From the NCBI GenBank assembly GCA_035380245.1, contig DAOSXA010000002.1, positions 496,001 through 560,000 on the forward strand: a stretch of 64,000 nt of DNA, written 5' to 3'. This stretch comes from Candidatus Zixiibacteriota bacterium. GTDB lineage: Bacteria > Zixibacteria > MSB-5A5 > GN15 > FEB-12. Below the pieces are notes generated by a model. It was given only the letters and a program-made list of their open reading frames with translations. It was not told where the DNA came from and searched no databases. This document shows, one piece after another, positions 50,676-59,329 of this stretch; position 1 is the first letter of the stretch; every line of letters starts with the position of its first letter. The position numbers and the translations under genes were made by a program.

Positions 50676-50783
50676 TCAGGTATCCTGCAGACCGGAACCG
50701 GTCTTGGGATTATATCGCGAGCGCGAGGAGGGCCGATAATATGAGTGCGGTTTGATAACCGTCATTCGTTTGTTTTTCACCAT
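50676..50783 (-). CDS. Small basic protein or leader peptide upstream of hutH
   Basis: A 35-residue frame, MVKNKRMTVIKPHSYYRPSS continuing for 15 more residues, with about eight Lys/Arg and few acidic residues. AGGAGG is five bases before the ATG, better than most genes here, and a good promoter lies upstream. It ends about 80 bases before hutH on the same strand, so both are probably on one transcript. There is only one His codon, so it is not a simple histidine attenuator. I do not recognise it. It is too short to judge by length alone. Confidence 0.5.
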   Translation of the reverse strand: MVKNKRMTVIKPHSYYRPSSRSRYNPKTGSGLQDT

Positions 50784-50807
50784 AAACACCTCCTGAATTC
50801 AGAGCCC

Positions 50808-50835
50808 ATATTACGGGCAAAAAAGCAGTTGTCAA
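50808..50835 (-). promoter_or_regulatory. Promoter of the small ORF-hutH unit
   Basis: On the minus strand TTGACA (50835-50830), 16-base spacer, TAATAT (50813-50808). Its -35 box overlaps that of the divergent DnaQ-WYL promoter by five bases. Confidence 0.7.
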
Positions 50836-50856
50836 TTGAATTTGACCTGCTATTAT
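50829..50856 (+). promoter_or_regulatory. Promoter of the DnaQ-WYL gene, probably leaderless
   Basis: TTGTCA (50829-50834), 16-base spacer, TATTAT (50851-50856), then seven bases to the ATG at 50864. No ribosome binding site is present. Confidence 0.7.
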
Positions 50857-50863
50857 ACGCCCC

Positions 50864-51712
50864 ATGAGTCAGCTACCTCTGCTTTCAGAGTACATGGCAG
50901 AACAGGAGTTTGTCGCCCTCGACACCGAAACAACCGGGATTTGGGCTCCGGCCAATCGGATGGTCGAAATTGCAGCCGTTAAGTTTCGACTGGGAAGTCC
51001 CGAAGACCGGCGGTTCGAGTCGCTTGTCAACCCGGAGCGGTCTATTCCCAATGAGGTTATCCGTATCCACGGCATTACCGACGACATGGTCGCCGATGCC
51101 CCCTCCGGCCGTGAGGTAATGAGCCGTTTCCTGGATTTCATCGGAAAGGACTCGCTCCTGATCGCTCATAACGCCCCGTTCGATATCGGTTTTCTCGGTT
51201 GTGAACTGGAACGAGCAGAGTTGTCTTATCCCGACAACCCGGTGCTGGATACGATAGATGTTTATCAGCGTTTTTTCCCGGGACAGCCTTCCTATTCACT
51301 GCTGTCACTCGTTAAAAAATACGGACTCGGGGAAACACAAGCTCATCGGGCCCTGGCTGACGCTATTTACGTACGGATGCTGATGGACCACGCCGTCAAT
51401 AAACTATCCACGATCTCATCGCGAGAAGAATTGCTGTCGCGGCTGACCTCATACCAACTCGCCGACTGGAACCGCGAACCGGGTCAATTTCCGGAACGAC
51501 TGGCCGATCTGAAGCAGGCCGTTGACGACCGTCAACGGATAGTCATTCATTATCGCGGCAACAGCCAGACACCGACCAGACGGGTGATTCGCCCTCTCGG
51601 CACTTATACGATCGGAGCCAAGATATACATTCGAGCGCATTGTGAGCGAGCGCGGGCCGAACGCACTTTTCGGATTGATCGGATCGAGCAGTTCGAGATC
51701 GTGGACGAATAG
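50864..51712 (+). CDS. DnaQ-type exonuclease fused to a WYL domain
   Basis: A 282-residue two-domain protein. Residues about 13-175 are a DEDDh 3'-5' exonuclease with every catalytic residue visible: Asp20 and Glu22 (ALDTETTG), Asp107 (AHNAPFD), His161 and Asp166 (HRALADAIY). After a linker, residues about 212-282 look like a WYL domain (IVIHYRGNSQTPTRRVIRP, AKIYIRAHCERARAERTFRIDRI). WYL domains bind ligands or nucleic acid and often regulate DNA-damage or defence proteins. The fusion suggests a nuclease whose activity is ligand- or nucleic-acid-gated; that is inference. Single-gene unit ended by a terminator. Confidence 0.85.
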   Translation: MSQLPLLSEYMAEQEFVALDTETTGIWAPANRMVEIAAVKFRLGSPEDRRFESLVNPERSIPNEVIRIHGITDDMVADAPSGREVMSRFLDFIGKDSLLIAHNAPFDIGFLGCELERAELSYPDNPVLDTIDVYQRFFPGQPSYSLLSLVKKYGLGETQAHRALADAIYVRMLMDHAVNKLSTISSREELLSRLTSYQLADWNREPGQFPERLADLKQAVDDRQRIVIHYRGNSQTPTRRVIRPLGTYTIGAKIYIRAHCERARAERTFRIDRIEQFEIVDE

Positions 51713-51719
51713 AATTATC

Positions 51720-51741
51720 ACAACTCGTGAGTTGTCTTTTT
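51720..51741 (+). terminator. Rho-independent terminator of the DnaQ-WYL gene
   Basis: ACAACTC (51720-51726), GT loop, GAGTTGT (51729-51735), then CTTTTT. Confidence 0.75.
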
Positions 51742-51781
51742 CTGAACAGCTTCTCCCTCTGACACATGTAAATCTATTGTT

Positions 51782-51809
51782 ATCAGGTGCGACCGAAGTC
51801 GCACCTGAT
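51782..51809 (-). terminator. Stable UUCG-capped hairpin at the end of the PmbA gene
   Basis: A perfect 12-bp stem (51782-51793 with 51798-51809). On the minus strand the loop is C(UUCG)G, an exceptionally stable tetraloop. The tail is only AT-rich, so it may protect the 3' end as much as terminate. Confidence 0.6.
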
Positions 51810-51818
51810 TCGGGTATA

Positions 51819-53171
51819 TCAGAACTCCGTTTTACCGGAGAAGCGGAACGATCCCAGGTGAATGGCCGGAACGGTCATGCAGCCAATCGCACTCCACCAT
51901 GACTCGCACTTTTCGACCTCTTTGGACAAGGCTATTGCCGTGCCAAACGAGCGTGTTACGGAATCGGTAAAGCGCAGGTTCTTCAGTCCGCACTTGATTT
52001 CGCCGTCTTCAACCAGGAAGGTACCGTCACGGGTCATGCCGGTCAACACCGCATTACGGGTATCGATCAAGCCGTTGATGTAATGGAACCGGGTCACGAG
52101 AATGCCTCGTTTCATCTTAGAGATCATCTTCTCGCGCGGAACCGTACCGGGCTTGAGGAATAAGTTCAGAGAAAGAGCTCCCTCGGCGGCTCCATCCGGG
52201 GTAAGCGCATGACCGGTCGATTTCTTACCGGCCTTCTTGGCCGAGGCGCTATCGTAAACGACCCCCTTGGCCACTCCCTTATTGAGGAACACGACCTTCT
52301 TCTTGGGCACACCCTCGAAATCGAACGGGAAAGACATAGAGGACTGATCGAGGGCGTCATCGTACAGAGTGATCTTCTCGGATGTGAGCTTCTTCCCGAT
52401 TCGTCCGGCGAGGAACGATGTCCCCTGTTCGAACGACTTGGACCCAAGGCTCACGTAATTGATCCATTCCAGCATTTCCGACACCGCCGGCGGTTCGAGA
52501 ATAACCTCGTAATCACCCGGTTCTATCGATTGCGGATTGACCGAAAGAGCGCATTTATCAACCGCCCTTTTAGCCAGCATATCGATATCGATCTCTTCAA
52601 CCTTGCGGCTCGTACCGGCGGCATAACCGGAGGAGTTCTCCGACATGGCAATGATATTGAGCCCGGCATTGCTTCCAGGTTGCCAGGCACGAACACCATT
52701 GGAGTTAAGCACGGCGATTTCCGCCTCACCGGTCGAGAATGAACCGGCTACGGTAAATTTCTTCCGTTTAGCTTCAGCGATAATACGCCGTACCCCCCTG
52801 GCCCGAGCCGCCGGGGTATAACCGGCGGTGGTATCATCGAAGGTGTTCATTTCAACATACCCGGCCGGTTTCGGAAGTCCCGGGAAAGCCGGATTTTCAG
52901 GCTGATTGCGGGCTATCTCAATCGAATCATCGAGCGCCTTCTTCAGATCGGCCGCAACCAGCGAATTGGTCGAAGCCACTCCGACTTTTTTGCCAAAAAC
53001 GGTCCTGAAAAATATCTTACAGTCTTTTTCGGACACGTTCTGATGAATATACGAATTGGCATAGCGTGTCAGACCATACTCGTTGCCGATATAGACGATT
53101 TCGGTCTGATCGGCGGCGGAGGCGGCCAGAAATTTCTCCAGCCGGGCAAACAGTTTCTCACGTCCTATCAT
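51819..53171 (-). CDS. TldD/PmbA family protein (PmbA/TldE-like partner)
   Basis: A 450-residue member of the TldD/PmbA metalloprotease-related family. It has no HExxxH motif, so it corresponds to the TldE/PmbA partner rather than the catalytic TldD. Shared segments include GNEYGLTRYANSYIHQN (about 28-44), YEVILEPPAVSEML and TRDGTFLVEDGEIK. TldD/TldE act as a heterodimer to degrade unfolded peptides and mature some peptide natural products. It overlaps tldD by four bases, and the pair is cotranscribed. Confidence 0.92.
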   Translation of the reverse strand: MIGREKLFARLEKFLAASAADQTEIVYIGNEYGLTRYANSYIHQNVSEKDCKIFFRTVFGKKVGVASTNSLVAADLKKALDDSIEIARNQPENPAFPGLPKPAGYVEMNTFDDTTAGYTPAARARGVRRIIAEAKRKKFTVAGSFSTGEAEIAVLNSNGVRAWQPGSNAGLNIIAMSENSSGYAAGTSRKVEEIDIDMLAKRAVDKCALSVNPQSIEPGDYEVILEPPAVSEMLEWINYVSLGSKSFEQGTSFLAGRIGKKLTSEKITLYDDALDQSSMSFPFDFEGVPKKKVVFLNKGVAKGVVYDSASAKKAGKKSTGHALTPDGAAEGALSLNLFLKPGTVPREKMISKMKRGILVTRFHYINGLIDTRNAVLTGMTRDGTFLVEDGEIKCGLKNLRFTDSVTRSFGTAIALSKEVEKCESWWSAIGCMTVPAIHLGSFRFSGKTEF

Positions 53172-54610
53172 TTGCTCACCCCCACTCTAACCTTGCGGAA
53201 ACGGGCGGGCGAAGCACCGTGTGCGACGTGGGCGGTCTGCATCGGTTCCCCCTTTCCACAGTTGGGCACACCCCAGATGTGCCAGTATTTCTTGTTACAG
53301 ACAGCATCACAGGAGTTCCAGAACTCCGGCGTAATACCGGTATAAGTCGGGTTCTTGAACATACGGCCGAGCTTGCCGTCCTTAATTTCCCAGGCGCATT
53401 CACTGCCGAACTGGAAGTTCAGGCGCTTGTCGTCAATCGACCAGCTCTTATTGAGGTCGAAAAATATCCCGTCTTTCGTGTCGGCGATAAGATCGGCCAG
53501 TTCCCATTTCCCGGGTTCCAGGTTGATGTTGGTCATACGGATAATGGGTAAGCGGCTGAATCCATCGGCGCGCATGGTGCCGTTAGAGCGCTGACCGACA
53601 ACCGGCGCAGTTTCCCGGCTGGTCAAATAACCGACAAATTTCCCGCGCTCGATTATCGGCGTACGCTGAGCCTTGACTCCTTCATCGTCGTAACCAAAAC
53701 TCCCCAGACCGAGCGGGAGGGTAGCGTCGGCGTTGATACTGACGACCTTGGAACCGTACTGCAACTTATTCAGCTTATCGACGGTCATGAACGATCCGCC
53801 CGCGAGTGATATCTCGGTTCCGAGAACACGATCCAACTCAGTCGGATGGCCACAGGATTCGTGAACCTGAAGGGCCATCTGCGGGGCGCAAATGACTATG
53901 TCTTTCTCCCCACTGGGACACGGAGCGGCCTTGAGCAGAGCAATCGCTTCTTCACGCACCCGTTCGGCATGATCGAGCATGTGCATCGCTTCGAGGAACT
54001 CGTACCCGGCCGTCCCAAAATCACCTCCGAATGAATTCGGATAAGAGCGGCGATGAGCTTCCTTGCCGTCGAATGCTACCGCATCGAAACCACCACCTGA
54101 TTCCAGAAGATCCTGTTCGATCTCGGCCCCTTCGGTCGAAACGAACAACTTGTTGGTCTTCCAGAAATTCATATTGGCTTCGGTGGTTTTGATCTTTTTG
54201 GACTTCCCGGCAATCCGGCAGGCCTCGACCAACAATGCGATTTTATCGTCGGTCGATATTGCAAACGGGTCCTTCTTGAATTTAGTGCAATAATGATCAA
54301 CGAATGCTTCCTGTTCCGCCAGGATCACCTTCTCTTTGACCGTGGTCGCCGAGGCCTTGGCGATCAACAGCGCCTTTTTGGCCGTGCGCTTCAGGTCGGC
54401 AGCGCTCAGTGTGTTAGTGGCGGCGAAACCCCAGGCTCCGTTCGCCAGGACACGAATACCGACACCGACATCGAGACTTCGTGAAAGCGAGTCGACATGG
54501 GCGTCGGATACGCGCAACGATTCCTTCTCGGTTCGCACGTAACGACAATCCGCATAGTCGACTTTCTGCCCCCGCAGCCAGTCGATGCACTCTTTCAACT
54601 TATCCTTCAT
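53168..54610 (-). CDS. tldD: Metalloprotease TldD
   Basis: A 480-residue TldD with the zinc motif HESCGH (HExxxH, about residues 255-260, in VHESCGHPTELD). Other family parts are VRTEKESLRVSDAHVDSLSR near the N-terminus and GQRSNGTMRADGFSRLPIIR (about 344-363). It is the catalytic member of the TldD/TldE pair. GGAGGTAAC before the ATG is a strong ribosome binding site. No precursor-peptide gene of a natural-product cluster is obvious next to it, so housekeeping proteolysis is the simplest role. Confidence 0.94.
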   Translation of the reverse strand: MKDKLKECIDWLRGQKVDYADCRYVRTEKESLRVSDAHVDSLSRSLDVGVGIRVLANGAWGFAATNTLSAADLKRTAKKALLIAKASATTVKEKVILAEQEAFVDHYCTKFKKDPFAISTDDKIALLVEACRIAGKSKKIKTTEANMNFWKTNKLFVSTEGAEIEQDLLESGGGFDAVAFDGKEAHRRSYPNSFGGDFGTAGYEFLEAMHMLDHAERVREEAIALLKAAPCPSGEKDIVICAPQMALQVHESCGHPTELDRVLGTEISLAGGSFMTVDKLNKLQYGSKVVSINADATLPLGLGSFGYDDEGVKAQRTPIIERGKFVGYLTSRETAPVVGQRSNGTMRADGFSRLPIIRMTNINLEPGKWELADLIADTKDGIFFDLNKSWSIDDKRLNFQFGSECAWEIKDGKLGRMFKNPTYTGITPEFWNSCDAVCNKKYWHIWGVPNCGKGEPMQTAHVAHGASPARFRKVRVGVSK

Positions 54611-54721
54611 GTTACCTCCAAACGCGTGCAGGTTTGAAAACGGTCATTCAAATTAGCCAAAACCATTCAGCCGGTCAAGCTCGGCGATTTCGGGATCGAA
54701 TTAAATGTACCCTCAATATCC

Positions 54722-54750
54722 TTGTCAGACGTCGCTCGGCCGCTTATCAT
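54722..54750 (+). promoter_or_regulatory. Promoter of the SH3-domain gene
   Basis: TTGTCA (54722-54727), 17-base spacer, TATCAT (54745-54750), 37 bases before the ATG. Confidence 0.6.
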
Positions 54751-54786
54751 TCAAAGTCCGGTTAACTTTTTCAGGAGAAAAAGGAT

Positions 54787-55152
54787 ATGAGCCCTACAGA
54801 TTATCGACCCGGCCAGCGTCTCGTGGTTCACACGGAATACCGATCCGAATTCCCCGACCCAATCATAGTAAGTCGCGGTGACCCTCTGCAAATCGGAGAT
54901 AAAAAAACTCATTACACCGGCTGGCTCTGGGTGAAAGACGCGGACGGCCGCACCGGCTGGCTGCCGGAGGAATTCATATCGCGCTCGGGCGCAACCGGAA
55001 CCGCCCTGCGTGACTGTGATGCGACGGAACTGGATATCTTCCCCGAAGACCGCTTGATTGTGATCGAGACAATCGGGGGGTGGGTTCGAGTCAGGACTGA
55101 AGACGGTCGAATTGGCTGGGTGCCGGAAGAAAACGTCTCCCTCGACGATTGA
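54787..55152 (+). CDS. Small protein with two SH3-like domains
   Basis: A 121-residue protein of two SH3-type barrels, one per half: GWLWVKDADGRTGWLPEEFI (about 45-64) and GWVRVRTEDGRIGWVPEENV (about 98-117) are clear repeats of the same strand-turn-strand pattern. No signal peptide, so cytoplasmic. AGGAG and AAGGA precede the ATG. Such small SH3 proteins may bind proteins or peptides; no partner is known. It lies upstream of the M16 protease gene, separated by about 117 bases. Confidence 0.8.
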   Translation: MSPTDYRPGQRLVVHTEYRSEFPDPIIVSRGDPLQIGDKKTHYTGWLWVKDADGRTGWLPEEFISRSGATGTALRDCDATELDIFPEDRLIVIETIGGWVRVRTEDGRIGWVPEENVSLDD

Positions 55153-55269
55153 CCTGAACAAAACGGCTCGTGATTTCGTCTGAAGAGTCATGAATTCAAC
55201 CGATAACCGCCGCTCCCCTACATAAAAAATGAAATGAGCAAATTGAATCGACATAAGAAGGAACAAGCC

Positions 55270-58200
55270 ATGCACCGCCTGAGAGCTTTAGGGCTGTTTG
55301 TCATAGCCTTAATCATTGCCGCCGGGTTGACCGGCCATGCCACTGAATTGGCCGACCTGCAACCGAACCAGCAGTTACACGGTTTTACGGTCCTGAACCT
55401 ATACGACAACGCTGCCGGAGTTCCGATGGGAGGCCGCTTCATCTCCGACCGTTATGGATTCCTGATTGACCTGCTTCAGATCGAGTCGGTCCCGCAGGCG
55501 TTCCTGTATATCAAGACGCCGCCGACTTCGAGCATGGGCGAACCGCACGCCTGCGAACATTTATTGCTCGGCAAGGGCAATCGTGGTCGTTATGTCGCGG
55601 CGCTCGAGGATATGTCGCTCTCCAACAGTACGGCTTTCACCGGGCAGGTTGAAACCTGTTACCATTTCAACGTCATAGCCGGAATAGAAACCTTTTATGA
55701 CATCTTCGAAGCCAAGCTGATGGCCTTCCTTCATCCCGATTTTACCGACGAGGAGATCCGCCGCGAAGTTTGCCATATCGGGGTGGTTGAAGATCCTCAA
55801 ACGGGCAAGCTATCGCTCGATGAAAAAGGAACGGTCTATACCGAAATGGTGTCGTCGTTCGAGCACCCCTGGTACTATTACGGAGCCGAGACGAACCGGC
55901 TGGTATACGGTCCGAGCCATCCGCTTTCGTATATCTCGGGCGGTGACCCCGATGAGATGCGGCACATGGTCCCCGAGGACATGTGGAAGTTCATCCACAA
56001 CACGCATCACCTGTCCAACATGGGCATGATTCTCTCTTTGCCCGCCAATGTGCCGCTCGATCAGGTTCTGACCGAAATGGACGGCATCTTATCACGTTGC
56101 CAGAAGGATGAAGATCACACCGACCAGGTTGGGATCGATGCCATCGCATTACCGCCCGCACATCCGGCGCCGATCGGCACCAGAAAGATCGATGAATACC
56201 CGACCGACAATCCCGAGGACCCGGGTTACATCAACTATGCCTGGCCGGCCGACCTGAAGCTCGATAATCACCAGCGAGGTCTTCTGGGACTCTTTCTCCA
56301 GACCTTTTCCGGTGGTCAAACCTCGAACCTGTATAATTTGATGTTCAACTCACAGACGCGTGTGGTCGACCTTGGCGCCGGTTATGTTTACGGCAGCTTT
56401 GACGACGACCTGGATGTCTCGATTTATTTCGGAGTCGGAAGAATCCCCAGCTCTTTTATCACACCGACCTGGATCGACTCGATTCAGAACATCATCATCA
56501 ATGAACTGACCCGGGTGCGTGATCTGCCGGACAACTCACCGGAACTCCTCGAGTTCAACAATCGCGCCAAGGGCTTCCTGGAGCAAAGTCGCAAGCAAAC
56601 CGAGAAATACCTGAACGATCCGCCCATGTTCGGTTATCGCGCCGGAGTCGGCGCCGGTTGGATGGGGCATCTGGCTGAAATCGAGAAGGAGGCCGGATTC
56701 CGCAAGAGTCTCATGCAACCGGAGCAATTCGCCTGGTTGAACGAGCAGCTTTCTTCGGGGATAAATATCTGGCGCGAGGCCATCACTCAATGGCATATAA
56801 TCGAGAGATCTCCATACTCAGTTGCCGCCAAACCCAGCCCGGGACTCATGACCGCACTTTCCGATGCCAAGGCGCAACGCCTTGCCGGATATGTCGAGGA
56901 TTTCAAAGAGAAATACGGCGTGAGCGATGATCAGGAAGCGATTCGCCGTTATAAAGAAGAGTTCGACGCCAACACCGCCGAACTCGAAGCCCTGGCGGCT
57001 AAAACCGAATTGCCCAAGTTCACTGATAATCCTCCCATGACACTGGATCCATTACTCGTCTATGATTCAACGTCGCTGGATTTTGGTGTGCCTTTCGTCG
57101 CATCGACCTTTGAAAACATGACCTCTTCCCGGTTCCAGATATATTTCGACATGAACGTCGTCCCGGAATCGCTCATGGTCTTCCTGCCGCTCCTGCCTGA
57201 TCTCCTGACCGGAATCGGAGTTTACGACGGTGACAATGTTATCCCCTACGATGTCATGGAGGACCGGCTGCGCCAGGAAGTTTTGGGGATTGGTGCTTAT
57301 TTCGACCTGGGATACGAATCAGGTCGCAACGAGTTGGCCCTGAGCGCTCAGGGCAGCAATCTGACCGAACTGCAGAACGGCCTCGACTGGCTGGATCGGA
57401 TCACTTTCCATCCCTTCCTGAGCGTGGACAACCTCCCACGCATTATCGACGTGATTGACCAGGCTATTTCGGGATTCCGCAATCGCCGTGAGGGAGCAGA
57501 AGAAGGATGGGTTCATGACCCTGCCGACGCCTATCGCTTCCAGAACAATCCTCTTTTTCTTTCGACCAACAGTTTCCTGACCCAGGCTCACCTGGCTCAT
57601 CGTCTGCGCTGGATGTTCACCGATGCCGGTTCAATCGAAGATCTGGCCCAGGTAACCAATCTGATGAGTCAACTCAAAGCACTGCAATCAACGGTCAGCC
57701 GAGATTCGCTCGTCACTGTCCTGACAACAATTGAAACATATTCCGACACTACCGGCGGTCCCCTGGCCGATGCTATCGCCCAGGCGGCCGAGCAATCCCG
57801 TCAGCAGTTCATGCGAGCGGCACGATCCCTGAAACAGGCTTTGGCGGATGTCCCGGATGAGAGTCTCGATCAGGATTTCGCTTACCTGTGCGATGAGATC
57901 ATCTCGGACCTGTCCATGAATCCAACCGATGTGATCGCCCGTATTAACGCCCTGCTGGATTGCTTCCGCAAACGAGACAACGTCCGTACGGCGCTGGTGT
58001 CGAACAGCGCCGACCGTGAAGCGATCCTTCCGCGCATCAACCAGTATCTCTCCCACCTCGATACGGCTCCGGCCGTTAAGCAGGTTTATGCCGACCGCGA
58101 TCGTATTATTGATCGACTGCGCGGACGCACGGGCATAACCGAACGGCCGGTCTACGCCGGGCTGGTTCACGAGGGAACACGCAACGGCGTGTTGATTTTC

Positions 58201-58836
58201 TCCGCCTCACTCGCGGGAAATTTCGATACCAGCGAGACGGCTATCATCGACGCCCTGACCGGCAAGATGTACTCGGGCGGCGGACCTCATTCGGTCTTCA
58301 TGCACACCTGGGCGGCCGGTCTGGCTTATTCCAACGGTATTCACTATAACCAGACCAACGGCCGTGTCGACTATTACGCCGAACGTTGTCCGGATGTGGC
58401 CGAAACGATGCGTTTCGTAGTCAACCTGATTGAGAATGCTGAAGATGATCCCGGTCTCGTCGATTACTGCGTGGCACAGGTTTTCCTGCGCTCCCGGGCT
58501 CCAGGGCAATACGACTCTCGCGGTCTCTCCATGGCCAGTAGTCTTGCGGACGGAGTCGGTCCCGAGGTGCAACGCGCCTACCGCACAAAGCTGTTGCAAG
58601 TGGCAAAGGAAGAAAACATCTATGCCAAGCTGAAAGAGCACATGGCCGATGTCTACGGTCAGGTGCTGATCGGCTATGGTCCGAAAGCTGCCCAGTGTAA
58701 CGATGGTGTTTATTTCCTGATCGGTCCGGAAACTCAATTCGAGTCGCTGGAAGAGTTAATTGACAACAGCGAAGGAGACCAAAAGGTATACAGATTATAT
58801 CCCAGAGATTATTGGATAACCGCGGGCGCTAATTAA
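55270..58836 (+). CDS. Large secreted M16 family metalloprotease
   Basis: About 1188 residues from ATG 55270 (AAGGA seven bases upstream), with a signal peptide (MHRLRALGLFVIALIIAAGL). The inverted zinc motif HxxEH is intact as His93-Ala-Cys-Glu96-His97, and the distal Glu is in DEEIRREVCHIG about 75-80 residues later. The size and later half-barrel domains resemble the single-chain M16C/PreP group, which degrades peptides within an enclosed chamber. An in-frame ATG at 55234 has no ribosome binding site. It is exported, so it may digest peptides in the periplasm or outside. A terminator follows. Confidence 0.9.
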   Translation: MHRLRALGLFVIALIIAAGLTGHATELADLQPNQQLHGFTVLNLYDNAAGVPMGGRFISDRYGFLIDLLQIESVPQAFLYIKTPPTSSMGEPHACEHLLLGKGNRGRYVAALEDMSLSNSTAFTGQVETCYHFNVIAGIETFYDIFEAKLMAFLHPDFTDEEIRREVCHIGVVEDPQTGKLSLDEKGTVYTEMVSSFEHPWYYYGAETNRLVYGPSHPLSYISGGDPDEMRHMVPEDMWKFIHNTHHLSNMGMILSLPANVPLDQVLTEMDGILSRCQKDEDHTDQVGIDAIALPPAHPAPIGTRKIDEYPTDNPEDPGYINYAWPADLKLDNHQRGLLGLFLQTFSGGQTSNLYNLMFNSQTRVVDLGAGYVYGSFDDDLDVSIYFGVGRIPSSFITPTWIDSIQNIIINELTRVRDLPDNSPELLEFNNRAKGFLEQSRKQTEKYLNDPPMFGYRAGVGAGWMGHLAEIEKEAGFRKSLMQPEQFAWLNEQLSSGINIWREAITQWHIIERSPYSVAAKPSPGLMTALSDAKAQRLAGYVEDFKEKYGVSDDQEAIRRYKEEFDANTAELEALAAKTELPKFTDNPPMTLDPLLVYDSTSLDFGVPFVASTFENMTSSRFQIYFDMNVVPESLMVFLPLLPDLLTGIGVYDGDNVIPYDVMEDRLRQEVLGIGAYFDLGYESGRNELALSAQGSNLTELQNGLDWLDRITFHPFLSVDNLPRIIDVIDQAISGFRNRREGAEEGWVHDPADAYRFQNNPLFLSTNSFLTQAHLAHRLRWMFTDAGSIEDLAQVTNLMSQLKALQSTVSRDSLVTVLTTIETYSDTTGGPLADAIAQAAEQSRQQFMRAARSLKQALADVPDESLDQDFAYLCDEIISDLSMNPTDVIARINALLDCFRKRDNVRTALVSNSADREAILPRINQYLSHLDTAPAVKQVYADRDRIIDRLRGRTGITERPVYAGLVHEGTRNGVLIFSASLAGNFDTSETAIIDALTGKMYSGGGPHSVFMHTWAAGLAYSNGIHYNQTNGRVDYYAERCPDVAETMRFVVNLIENAEDDPGLVDYCVAQVFLRSRAPGQYDSRGLSMASSLADGVGPEVQRAYRTKLLQVAKEENIYAKLKEHMADVYGQVLIGYGPKAAQCNDGVYFLIGPETQFESLEELIDNSEGDQKVYRLYPRDYWITAGAN

Positions 58837-58861
58837 ACGTATAGACAAAAGGTAATTAATC

Positions 58862-58899
58862 GGGGCACGAGCCGGGCAAACCGACTCGTGCCTCTTTTT
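58862..58899 (+). terminator. Rho-independent terminator of the M16 gene
   Basis: GGCACGAG (58864-58871) pairs with CTCGTGCC (58885-58892), with CGG/CCG inside the loop, then TCTTTTT to 58899. The ribosome binding site of the following gene starts just after it. Confidence 0.88.
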
Positions 58900-58912
58900 G
58901 AAAGGAACGTTT

Positions 58913-59329
58913 ATGGAATGGACCCGCGGGCAATACCGTATCACCGACAACCGGAACGAAGCCGACATCGATTTCATCGTGGAGTCACTACACTCAACTT
59001 ATTGGGCTGAAGAACGTCCGCGCGAGGTAATCGAGACTTCTATTGCAAATTCCGTGATGATTCTGATGTTCGACGGCACGAAACCGATAGGTTTCGCACG
59101 GATCGTAGCCGACAACTGTACCTTCGCCTGGATCTGTGACGTCTTCGTTCATCCCGACTATCGCGGTCGTAGGCTGGGTGTCTGGCTGATGGAATGCACG
59201 CAGGCACATCCGACTTGTAAGGTGCGCATCAACATGCTCGCCACGCGCGACGCCCATACGTTATATGAAAAATTCGGTTATGTACGCCAGGAAGCGATGG
59301 TCAAACGCAATCCGCACATAGTCGACTAA
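58913..59329 (+). CDS. GNAT family N-acetyltransferase
   Basis: A 138-residue acetyltransferase. The acetyl-CoA loop is in DVFVHPDYRGRRLGVWLMECT (about 76-96), and the C-terminal ATRDAHTLYEKFGYVRQEAM fits the YitI/PhnO-like small GNAT group. I chose ATG 58913 with AAAGGA six bases upstream; a TTG five codons earlier is in frame. The acceptor is unknown. Its end overlaps the convergent methyltransferase gene by four bases. Confidence 0.91.
   Translation: MEWTRGQYRITDNRNEADIDFIVESLHSTYWAEERPREVIETSIANSVMILMFDGTKPIGFARIVADNCTFAWICDVFVHPDYRGRRLGVWLMECTQAHPTCKVRINMLATRDAHTLYEKFGYVRQEAMVKRNPHIVD

Noticed and set aside
51819..54610. A peptide natural-product (microcin-like) cluster around TldD/PmbA
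   Set aside because: No precursor peptide, modification enzyme or dedicated exporter gene is adjacent; the pair occurs widely as housekeeping genes.
54751..55275. Minus-strand frame of 174 codons opposite the SH3-domain gene
   Set aside because: The plus-strand frame has a clear internal SH3 repeat, a promoter and a ribosome binding site; the minus frame has no recognisable motif.
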